A stretch of 64,000 nucleotides of DNA from Pycnococcus provasolii. Lineage: Eukaryota; Chlorophyta; Pseudoscourfieldiophyceae; Pseudoscourfieldiales. Positions 46,870 to 55,029 of this stretch are shown one piece after another. The translations under genes and the position numbers were made by a program. The DNA lies in the NCBI GenBank assembly GCA_049487715.1, contig CP150569.1, positions 372,001 to 436,000 of the forward strand, written 5' to 3'. The notes under the pieces were generated by a model. It made no database searches, was not told the origin of the DNA, and was given only the letters and a program-made list of their open reading frames with translations. Numbering within the stretch: the first letter of the stretch is position 1; each line of letters begins with the position of its first letter.

Positions 46870-49800
46870 ATGGGCTGCGTCAACTCGACGGCTTCAAAAG
46901 ACGCGCTACGTAGGTCAGAGCTTGACGAAGAAACGTCCAGACGCAAGAGCGAACGCCTAATTGAGGACAAAAACTCGTCGTTCGTCGACCCAGTGACAGG
47001 AGAAGTGCACTTCGTGGGCGCCGAGAACATCGCCGACGATAAAAACAGAAAGGACGAAGATATGGACCGTATTAACAAAAAGATTGGGCAGAGTGGGCCG
47101 TTGACGAGCGCCGAGTACGGGCGGCGCATCGTCAGCAGCGAGGGCGTGAAGAACGTCACCGTGCCTAACGCAACCTTCTCGATGAAGGTGGCATACGTCA
47201 GCCAGCGTGGGTACTATCCAGAGAGCTTGAATAAAGCGAACCAGGATGCCTTTTGCTTCCACCACAAGCTCGGTGGCACCACAGACGTCTTCGCGGGCGT
47301 GTTCGACGGACACGGCGAGCACGGAACGCCTTGCGCGGAGTTTGCGCGCGACAAGATCCCTGAGCTGCTCTCGAAGGATCCGTCAATAGCCAAGCAGACG
47401 AAGAAGGCGCTCTTCAACTCGTTTGTGACAGCAAATGCAAAGCTGCACGCGAGCAGCGTGGATGACTCCATGTCTGGAACCACGGCCATCAGCGCGCACC
47501 TGCGAGGCAACCACCTGTCCATCTGCAACGTCGGCGACTCGCGCGCCGTTGCGGGCGAGGAAAAGGGCGGCAAGACGGTCGCCGTGGACCTGAGCCACGA
47601 TCAGACGCCTTTCCGCGCCGACGAGTGCGCGCGTGTTCAGAAGTGCGGCGCTCGTGTGCTGACTCTCGACCAACTCGAGGGTCTCAAGGATCCGAATGTG
47701 CAGTGCTGGGGCACCGAGGAGGACGACGACGGCGATCCGCCGCGCCTCTGGGTGCCCAATGGCATGTACCCAGGAACCGCGTTCACACGCTCCATCGGCG
47801 ACCACGTCGCGGAGAAGATTGGCGTGTCCGCCGAGCCGGAAATCCTCGAGCGCACGCTCGAATCGTCGACGAAGTACATCGTGATCGCGTCAGACGGCGT
47901 GTTCGAATTCCTTCCCAGCCAGTCTGTGATGGACATGGTGACCAGTCACGAGGATATCCACGACGCGGCTTTGGAGATCGTCCTGGAGTCGTACCGCCTG
48001 TGGCTTCAGTTCGAAACGCGCACGGATGACATCACGATCATTATCATGAAGCTCGACTGGGACAACGTTGCATCCCCCAGCGCAGCGGCGAATAGCCTTG
48101 AAGCGCCGCGTAAATCGCAGGGCGCCGTGGCGTCCGGAATGAACCGGCCAGTTCGACGCATGCTCAGCCGCGCAAAGCGAGCTGCAATCGAGAGCTCAAA
48201 CGTCGTGACGGACGAGGCGCCGGAGGCGTACGAGCCTCCGAAGAACATCCCGCGCAAGTCGCAGGAGGATCTCGATCGGCTGAACCTCGCGGTGAAGAAC
48301 AACTTCCTCTTTGCGCATCTTCACCCTGAACAGAAGAGCCTGATCTTCGCCGTGATGGAGAAGATGTTGGTGAAGAAGGGCGATCTCATCATCAGGCAGG
48401 GTGACGCGGGCGACGCCTTCTATGTCATCAACACCGGCCAGTACGACGTGCACATCTCCAGCGGATCCGATGGCGAAGGCCTTGGACCGAAGGTGCACAC
48501 GTACACGTCAAGCAAGACGATCTGCCCGTCGTTTGGCGAGCTCAGCCTGATGTATGGGCAGCCGCGCGCCGCATCTGTGCTCGCAGCCACGGATGGCGAG
48601 CTCTGGCGTCTTGACCGCCGCGCGTACAAAGGTCTGCTGAGTCGCGCGGACAGCAGACAATTGATCCGAACGCTTCGAACTGTGGATGTTCTGGCCTCTC
48701 TGAACTTTGGCCAGCTGCAGCGCCTGGCTGACATCATGACGCGGAAAACATACGGTCTGGGCGAGCACATCATCAGACAAGGTGACGACGGGAACGAATT
48801 CTACATCATCCAGGAGGGCGAGGCTTCTTGCACTATTCGCAAAGATCCTTCCAACGCCGCCGAGAAGCCTAAGGAGGTGCTTAAGCTGGGCCCCGGCCAG
48901 TACTTTGGCGAGCGTGCGCTGCTCTCAAACGCGAAGCGCGCCGCGAATGTCGTTGCATCCACAAATATTGTGGCGCTGATGCTTGACCGAGGTCGTTTCG
49001 AGAAGTATCTTGGAGAGCTGAAGACAATCATCGACACGGACCGGCGCTGGCGTGAGCGAGTGACGACGACGAATGAGAAGTTCTTGTCACGCCCGTCCGT
49101 TGCGGTGGCAGTCCAGATGAGCATAAAGGACTTCGAGCAATATGGATCGTTGTGGTCATCCGAGTCTGGGGTGATGGCAACGGCCATCAAGCGCAAGGGT
49201 GGGGGAGACAAACTTGTGATGAGAACGACGTCCATTCCACTTGTGAATAAGCGCGGTGCCTCGAAGCTGGTGCTGCGTTCTCGCGAGGTGACAAAGACAC
49301 TGCCGCCGCACAGCTTTGTTCCTGCGGTGATCAAGAGATTTAAGTCGGATCGGCGATTGTATGAGCTCATCTACTGCCAGGCTAAGGGATCCTTTCAGGG
49401 CATCTTTGTTGACGAGGACAACAACACCGCGCCTATCCCAGAGGAGTGCGTGAGGTACTACGCCGCGTCGCTTGTCCTCGCGATTGAGCACATCCACATG
49501 GCGGGCATGGCAATTCGCTCTCTTGACCCGGCTCACATCGTCGTTGCGGAGGATGGAAATATTCAGTTGATAGACCTGCGTTTCGCAAAGACGCTGGAGC
49601 ATGGTCGCACGTTCACGCTCTGCGGTAGCCCTGAGTATGCCGCGCCAGAGATGCTCGCAAATGGTGGAGGCCACGACTCTTCAGCAGATCTATGGATGCT
49701 TGGCGTGTTCCTGTATCACATTTCGTACAAGAAAACGCCGTTTGCGGACGCGAAGGATGAGCCGACTATGTTCAAGTCGATCATCGAGCATATACCCGGA

Positions 49801-50070
49801 GCGATGAAGGAGTTGCCGCCGAAGCTCGCTGATCTCATCACGAAGCTCATGACGACGGACCCGCTGAAACGTATTGGATCTGGCAACATTTCAGAATTGA
49901 AGGCGCACGGGTTCTTCGCGGGTGTGAATTGGGAGGCGCTACAGGACATGCAGGTGCAGGTGCCACGAAAGGCGCTTGAGCTCGTCACACGCTTCAAAGA
50001 ATTCGACTTCGCCGACTTTGAGGATGAGCACCTTCCCACCGGCGACGCTTCGTGGACGAATGATTTCTAA
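46870..50070 (+). CDS. PP2C / cyclic-nucleotide-binding / protein-kinase fusion (plant-type PKG)
   Basis: 1066 residues. The start MGCVNSTASKD gives an N-myristoylation (Gly2) and palmitoylation (Cys3) signal, so membrane association is likely. PP2C domain (about 105-395): NQDAFCFHH, VFDGHGEHG, LSICNVGDSRAVAG, SIGDHVAEKIGV and ASDGVFEFL, with metal-binding Asp residues intact. Two cNMP-binding domains (about 483-600 and 607-725) have FGELSLMYGQPRAASV and FGERALLSNAKRAANV phosphate-binding cassettes. The kinase domain (about 755-1030) is atypical: the HRD-equivalent is IRSLDPAH (882-889) and the DFG-equivalent is DLR (902-904). The end includes SPEYAAPEML and the AGC-like tail FKEFDFADFED. This is the plant/green-algal PP2C-PKG architecture, expected to respond to cyclic nucleotides. 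Confidence 0.88.
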   Translation: MGCVNSTASKDALRRSELDEETSRRKSERLIEDKNSSFVDPVTGEVHFVGAENIADDKNRKDEDMDRINKKIGQSGPLTSAEYGRRIVSSEGVKNVTVPNATFSMKVAYVSQRGYYPESLNKANQDAFCFHHKLGGTTDVFAGVFDGHGEHGTPCAEFARDKIPELLSKDPSIAKQTKKALFNSFVTANAKLHASSVDDSMSGTTAISAHLRGNHLSICNVGDSRAVAGEEKGGKTVAVDLSHDQTPFRADECARVQKCGARVLTLDQLEGLKDPNVQCWGTEEDDDGDPPRLWVPNGMYPGTAFTRSIGDHVAEKIGVSAEPEILERTLESSTKYIVIASDGVFEFLPSQSVMDMVTSHEDIHDAALEIVLESYRLWLQFETRTDDITIIIMKLDWDNVASPSAAANSLEAPRKSQGAVASGMNRPVRRMLSRAKRAAIESSNVVTDEAPEAYEPPKNIPRKSQEDLDRLNLAVKNNFLFAHLHPEQKSLIFAVMEKMLVKKGDLIIRQGDAGDAFYVINTGQYDVHISSGSDGEGLGPKVHTYTSSKTICPSFGELSLMYGQPRAASVLAATDGELWRLDRRAYKGLLSRADSRQLIRTLRTVDVLASLNFGQLQRLADIMTRKTYGLGEHIIRQGDDGNEFYIIQEGEASCTIRKDPSNAAEKPKEVLKLGPGQYFGERALLSNAKRAANVVASTNIVALMLDRGRFEKYLGELKTIIDTDRRWRERVTTTNEKFLSRPSVAVAVQMSIKDFEQYGSLWSSESGVMATAIKRKGGGDKLVMRTTSIPLVNKRGASKLVLRSREVTKTLPPHSFVPAVIKRFKSDRRLYELIYCQAKGSFQGIFVDEDNNTAPIPEECVRYYAASLVLAIEHIHMAGMAIRSLDPAHIVVAEDGNIQLIDLRFAKTLEHGRTFTLCGSPEYAAPEMLANGGGHDSSADLWMLGVFLYHISYKKTPFADAKDEPTMFKSIIEHIPGAMKELPPKLADLITKLMTTDPLKRIGSGNISELKAHGFFAGVNWEALQDMQVQVPRKALELVTRFKEFDFADFEDEHLPTGDASWTNDF

Positions 50071-50878
50071 TACGTAGAAAGCATCCTTCCCTGATGTTAG
50101 AGAAGAGCAAATATATAGCAAACTATGACCCGTTTGTGATATCTGTGTTATCAAAAAGGAGTGCGGGAATGTCCTGATTTGTTCAACAATAATACCAATC
50201 CACGGGTGTCACTCTCCCTCCCTCCCTCTTCCTGACCAAATCTCCCTGTTGGACACGACTTGAGTGTTGCCATTCCGAAAGAAAATGGAGGATGTGGGAC
50301 GTCAATGTGGGTATGAAGTCTTGGTAAAGCTAGAAAATCTTTACACTCGGTTGTTCACATCCGCCATTCACGCAACCACGCCGCCGACGGCACCTCTGAA
50401 TGCTCATTCAATATTGCAGTTTGTGTGTACATTGTTTTTAAATACATAATTGCAGTCTCAACTCCAACACAGCCCCTTTTCCCACACGTTGGACTCCTCT
50501 AGATACTACTCTAGCGGCAGGTAGAGTAGTAAGTGTGACCCTTGAGTCATCGTGTTGATGCACGGTTGGTGGCGCTGGCGACGACATAAACGAAAACAAG
50601 TCGCAACCGGAGACCTCACTACGCCAACGAAAGCGCCCTGATAGAGTGATACAACCTTCGAAATCACCTGCGCCATGAACAAAAACGCGCAGTGAATGGC
50701 ACCGTTGAATTGGCTGAATGGTGAAAGTGAATGGTGTGAATGGACAACCGCTGGACAGAGTAAAGCATACTTGATTACTGAATGTGAGAAATATATCTGA
50801 ATGCAACACACACCGTGTACACGGCGCCGTAATACATCTATCTATCTGAAAGAAGAATCGTTGACGCACGTCGTACCC
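50071..50878. other. Convergent intergenic region
   Basis: About 800 bp between convergent stops of PP2C/PKG and POLD2. The right part is 3'-flank repeat copy F (50541-50790). The left part has a CCCTCCCTCCCTC tract (50216-50228) and no gene. Confidence 0.45.
50541..50790 (-). repeat. 3'-flank repeat, copy F (behind POLD2)
   Basis: On the minus strand, CACATTCAGTAATCAAGTAT leads to TTTACTCTGTCCAGCGGTTG, CCATTCACACCATTCAC and, further on, the GGTTGCGACTTGTTTTCG and CACCAACCGTGCATCAAC blocks shared with copy A. It is the longest copy (about 250 bp), 88 bp behind the POLD2 stop codon. Confidence 0.7.
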
Positions 50879-52454
50879 TTATGAGTAATGGCTCTGAAAT
50901 CGCACCTCGTGTGCCTCAAGAGTGCGCATGTCCACCAGAACCGCTGAGCTAGTGGAAGCGAATGCGGGGACGCACACGAGGCGCGTCCCAGCCTCCTCAC
51001 GCGTCGCAAATGTCGGCTGATTTCCAGCAAACAGGACGTGAGGTGCTGCTTCCATTCCAAGCACGTCGTCGCTACCGTCATTTGGGTGGCAAACGAGCGT
51101 GTCCGGTGCGGTGGGCGCAAGATGCCGCCAACGCAACGTGGATGCGAGAACCTCGAGGCGGTCGTCTTCCGCAAGATACCGCCATGCGTCGTCGACGCAT
51201 TGGCCTGCGTGACCGAGTATTGTGATTGGCGTCGAAGTGTCATCATCTGACGCCACTTCCAGGCTGATGGGATTTCCAAGGCGATTTAGGCCTGGTACCG
51301 CAGATGCGGCAGGAAGCAGGCAGGCATGCACGGGAGCTTGTGGTAGAGCGTAAGGCGCGGGATCTTCTGCACCGACCATGAGGTCTACCGGAAGCAGAGC
51401 AGCGAGGCGCGCGAGGAATGCGTCGAGCGCCGCAAGGTTCGCGACGTCGGAGTCCGGGTTAGCGGAAGTCTCGTCGTCCTTTGACGTGGCGACGGAATTT
51501 CCTGCGATGATAACGCGCGCGATGCGCGAGGCGGCTGCGGCATCTCCGACGGACCCCGCAACGAAGTCGAGAAGAAGCCCGATGTGCGCAGGATTTGTCT
51601 GGCCAAGTGAGAGGCCAGATACGAGCATGACGTACGTGGGGGCGTCTTTCGTGTCGTCTGCCATCATGGGACGGGGTGGTGCCGCGGGCGTCGCGTCGCC
51701 GAGGAACATGACGTCCTCGACGTCCACCACGTCCGGAGCCGTGGCTCGTGCTCGGCAGAGCACGGCGACGACGACGCCGTTCGTGAGTTTGCTCGCGGGC
51801 AGCACGTCGCCTTCGGCAACACGAAGGCGTCCAGTGTCGTCGTCGAGGAAGAGTCCGTCCTCGTCGTGCACAAACTTCTTGCCCGCCCCAAGCAGCTTGG
51901 TTGCGCCTGCACCCCCTCCGACAGCGTCGTCGACGGCGTTCGGACGCAGTCTCATATCCTTTGCGACAAGTGCGATGACAACAACCTGTTCTGTCTCCAC
52001 CTCCGTGACTTCGTCGTCCTTACGGTCCCCCTGCGTGGCTGACTGCGTGCCTGCCGCTTCCTCCGCTTGGTGCATGGCATCGACCGCAGCGAGCTGCGCC
52101 GCCGTGGCGTCCGAGGAGACGGCGAGCGTCTCTTTGACGGGCACGCCAGGCCACTTTTTCGGGATTGCGGATTCGAACTTCGCCTTGGCTTTGTGGAGTC
52201 GTGTGTACAGCGTGGACGAGTACTGCACGGTGAATTGGCGTGCGGCGACGGACGTGGACGCGCCACCGAATCGCACGCCAGAGTCTCCCGATTGGTTGAT
52301 GTGGAGGCAGGCCCGCTTCAACAAAGGTGTATATTCATCGTCACCACCACCATCGAGAGAAACCAATACATCTTTTTCACGAGCGAGATTGGCGGAGTCG
52401 CCGCTTCCTAGCACGTACGCGGGCAGGTAAGGAGGGAGACGGACGCCATGGCCA
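50879..52454 (-). CDS. POLD2: DNA polymerase delta small subunit (POLD2/p50)
   Basis: No ATG opens the long frame, so a first exon is inferred: ATG 52454-52419 (MAMASSPSLPAR), intron 52418-52316 (GTACGT...GTTGAAG, 103 nt), exon 2 52315-50879. The join is in phase and gives 490 residues, near the family size. Recognised blocks: RACLHINQSGDS, ARQFTVQYSSTLYTRLHKAK (the QY--LY--RL signature), YVMLVSGLSLG, VIIAGNSVA, LGHAGQCVDD and ASTLRWRHLAPTAPDTLVCH, ending HVLFAGNQPTFATREEAG. The family is a catalytically dead phosphoesterase fold that anchors the polymerase delta catalytic subunit and contributes to PCNA-dependent synthesis. Exon 1 is a prediction. Confidence 0.85.
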
Positions 52455-52708
52455 TGAAGAGCCGGGGAGCCGGGGGGGGGGAGAATGAAGTTGCTCGAAA
52501 ACCCAAGAACCAAGCAGCCAGTTGGGAGGGGGCGGGAAATCCAAACGCTTGGCAAATACAGTATGTTAGGGGTTTGAAAAATCAACTACTTTTGCCTTTT
52601 AGGGGTTACTTTTAGGGGTTGGTTCAGGTGGTTGGTTCGGGATCTTATCACGAGTACGGTCGTGTACATCATACTGTATTGCATATGAAGTTACTATTTT
52701 ATGTTAGA

Positions 52709-53641
52709 CTATGTGTTCTTGTTGTTCAGCCTCCACTCGTACGCCCTGTACTTCACCTTCGGGCTCGCATGCTTGTCCAACAACGTCTGCAGCTTCGCGC
52801 GCTGCGCATCCTTGTCGGGCAAGTAACCGAGCACGCTCGTCAGCAACTTCGTCGTGTCAGGGGCGCCGAAGTCGACGCCGTACCAGTCGAAAATCTTGCT
52901 CAGCGTGACGGTGTTCCTGGACTCGTCCACTTCCACCTCGCGCTGACAAAAGCCGCGCGCAGCGGCGACTAAGCCTCGCTCGAGGTTATTTTCCACGAAG
53001 ACGCGGATCGGAGGACAGCTCTCCGCGCCGCACACGAGGCAGAAGTGTATGCGTGGCTCAGCCTCAAGCACGAGCTTCAACTTCTCGGTATCGCTCGGCT
53101 GGAAGTAGTGCGTCGCACCCTTCTGAGTAGGGTGAGGGCGATTGCCTCTCAAAATGCCGTGCTCCATGTCGTCGAGGCTGAATTCGACACCTCCCACGTC
53201 GTATGCTGTCGACTTCCAGAAGTCTTTGATTTCTAGCACGGACAGCGGCGGGGACCTCTTCTTCTCCGCCGCTTCCGCGAACGCCGTGACGATGCCGTGG
53301 ACAGTGAGCGCGTTGTACAGGTTGAGCCAGAAGCACCTCTGCGTGTCCTCGGACAAGGCGCGCAGCGCGTCGAGGCTGACATTTTTCAGCGCCTTGGTTC
53401 TCTCTGTGTACGTCTGAAATGCGTCCGATCCTGGCACAGCGGCGTAGTCGACGCCGCTCCCGTCATCCGCGAAGCACTCAACTTCTAGGTTGAGGATCGC
53501 GCTGTTTAGCTCTTTTGCGAGCGTTGCTGCATCCTCGGGCTCACTCTTGCTCATAGAGGTCTCCTCCGCGTCTCGGTTGAGTACCCCCGGCGTCTCTGCG
53601 GGGGAGAGGCACCGTCGAAGAACAGTGCGCACGAAGAACAT
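52709..53641 (-). CDS. DUF547-domain protein
   Basis: 310 residues if ATG 53641 (MFFVRTVLRR) is used; ATG 53818 upstream and ATG 53554 (MSKSEPEDA) are alternatives. The DUF547 core is clear: EDTQRCFWLNLYNALTVHGI, then FWKSTAYDVGGVEFSLDDME, HGILRGNRP, EPRIHFCLVCGAESCPPIRV and a C-terminal LSKIFDWYGVDFG. The conserved FWLN-YN--T-H, HG-LRGN and ALVCGA-SCPP-like elements match plant and bacterial members. Biochemical role is unknown; a peptidase-like fold has been suggested for the family. It is upstream of a long intergenic region with telomere-like repeats. Confidence 0.75.
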   Translation of the reverse strand: MFFVRTVLRRCLSPAETPGVLNRDAEETSMSKSEPEDAATLAKELNSAILNLEVECFADDGSGVDYAAVPGSDAFQTYTERTKALKNVSLDALRALSEDTQRCFWLNLYNALTVHGIVTAFAEAAEKKRSPPLSVLEIKDFWKSTAYDVGGVEFSLDDMEHGILRGNRPHPTQKGATHYFQPSDTEKLKLVLEAEPRIHFCLVCGAESCPPIRVFVENNLERGLVAAARGFCQREVEVDESRNTVTLSKIFDWYGVDFGAPDTTKLLTSVLGYLPDKDAQRAKLQTLLDKHASPKVKYRAYEWRLNNKNT

Positions 53642-55029
53642 GCTTGACGTGGTTGAAGACGGCGAGGACGAGGACGCGGCAGAAGGACTGGAAAACAGCT
53701 TGGAGGACTTCTGGAAACCACCACCACGAGGCCTGTACCTGTGCTGCAGTGGTGAGAGAGAGAGAGAGGGCGAACGAGTGCGACCGTGCTTTAGTGCATG
53801 CAGGTGTTGTGCCATCAAACAAACACTATGGCGAGGAGTGCTATTTGTGGTTGGGGAACCAGAGCACGCGTGCGGGGGAGGGGATGGGGTAGGAAGTAAG
53901 GTAGTGGATGCAGATTGGGGGGCGGGGGGTGGGGGGAAGATCTATGGCAATCCGAACCCGAACCCGAACCCGAACCCGAACCCGAACCCGAACCCGAACC
54001 CGAACCCGAACCCGAACCCCTAAACTTTACCCTAACAGTTGAGCCACGCCTTGAGCCACGCCTAGGTCATCCTCCGCAACGCAACCTCACACTGGTCACT
54101 CCTTCTCGAGCAGCCATCAACGGCCGGCCATTCGCGGGATATGGGATCCCGTCATCCCGGCATCCCGGCCGGCGAGGCTCCTCCCCGTACCCGTAGGTAG
54201 TACTTATGTGCCGTGAAACGGGCTATAATACTGTATGTGTGTAATAAGGCCGAGGGGAGGAACACGGCGGTTTTAAGGTTAGCCTCCCCCATAAAGAGTA
54301 CCCTTGGTAAATACAACCTTTCTGGTATGGAAAAGTTTACATACTTACCTCTGGACTCTGGAGCGGGTACGATACCGGTTAGCCCAGTGCTCGCTCGACG
54401 CAGGAAACCACTCGCTATGTTATGCATGGTTCACCGCCATGCACAGCGAGCCAGGGACGCCGGCCAAACGAGCTGGCCAAACGAGCCTCTGCTTGATGTC
54501 TTCTTGGGAGTTGGGACAGGAGTTGGGAGGAAAAGACACAGGCCAAGACACCTGGAGGGCAACCTTTACGCTAGCTAAAGGTAGCTTAAAGCCTAAAGGT
54601 ACGGTAGGAAGTACTGAAGTAGGCCAGGCATGCCATGCGCCTGCCTGATGCGAAAAGAGCAGAGAGGAAGGCGAGCGAGGACAACTCTGTGGACGGAATA
54701 CTGGGGGCAACTATTTGGCAAGCAACGTTGGCAACGTTGTTTTCGCTTTTCCCTGCTTTTCCCCTACGAAGTTGGCCGCACGTGGCCATTGCCACTGCAC
54801 TTGTGTTGTGTTGTGTTGTGTTCGTGCTGGCCTATTTTAAAAGGTTGCACTGATTGTTTGTTTGTTTAGTGTTTGCGGCCTTATCAAGTGGCTTATCTGG
54901 CTTATCTTCGTGGCTCCACTCGTTTCACCACCCTTTTTATAGCTAAGAGAAAACGTAACTACCGGTACTGTTCCCCTCTCGTCTCGCTCGATATCATACA
55001 TCAGAAGCATACAATACAGCCTACGTAGT
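53642..55029. other. Long intergenic region with telomere-like repeat and hairpin
   Basis: Nearly 1.4 kb between divergent genes. Contains a GAGAGA tract (53754-53770), the CCCGAA repeat array (53947-54018), CCCTAA variants to 54033, a strong inverted repeat (54409-54455) and a GTTGT run (54800-54820). No ORF with a recognised domain. Confidence 0.45.
53947..54033 (+). repeat. CCCGAA hexamer array with telomere-like end
   Basis: About 12 tandem CCGAAC units followed by CCCCTAAACTTTACCCTAAC. The unit differs from the plant telomere repeat CCCTAAA by base changes and length, suggesting a degenerate interstitial telomeric tract or telomere-seeded microsatellite. Confidence 0.8.

Noticed and set aside
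54337-54455. Possible U1 snRNA (ATACTTACCT matches the U1 5' end)
   Set aside because: No U1-70K loop (GATCANGAAG) and no Sm site (AATTTNTGG-like) follow within the expected length; a 10-base match alone is weak.
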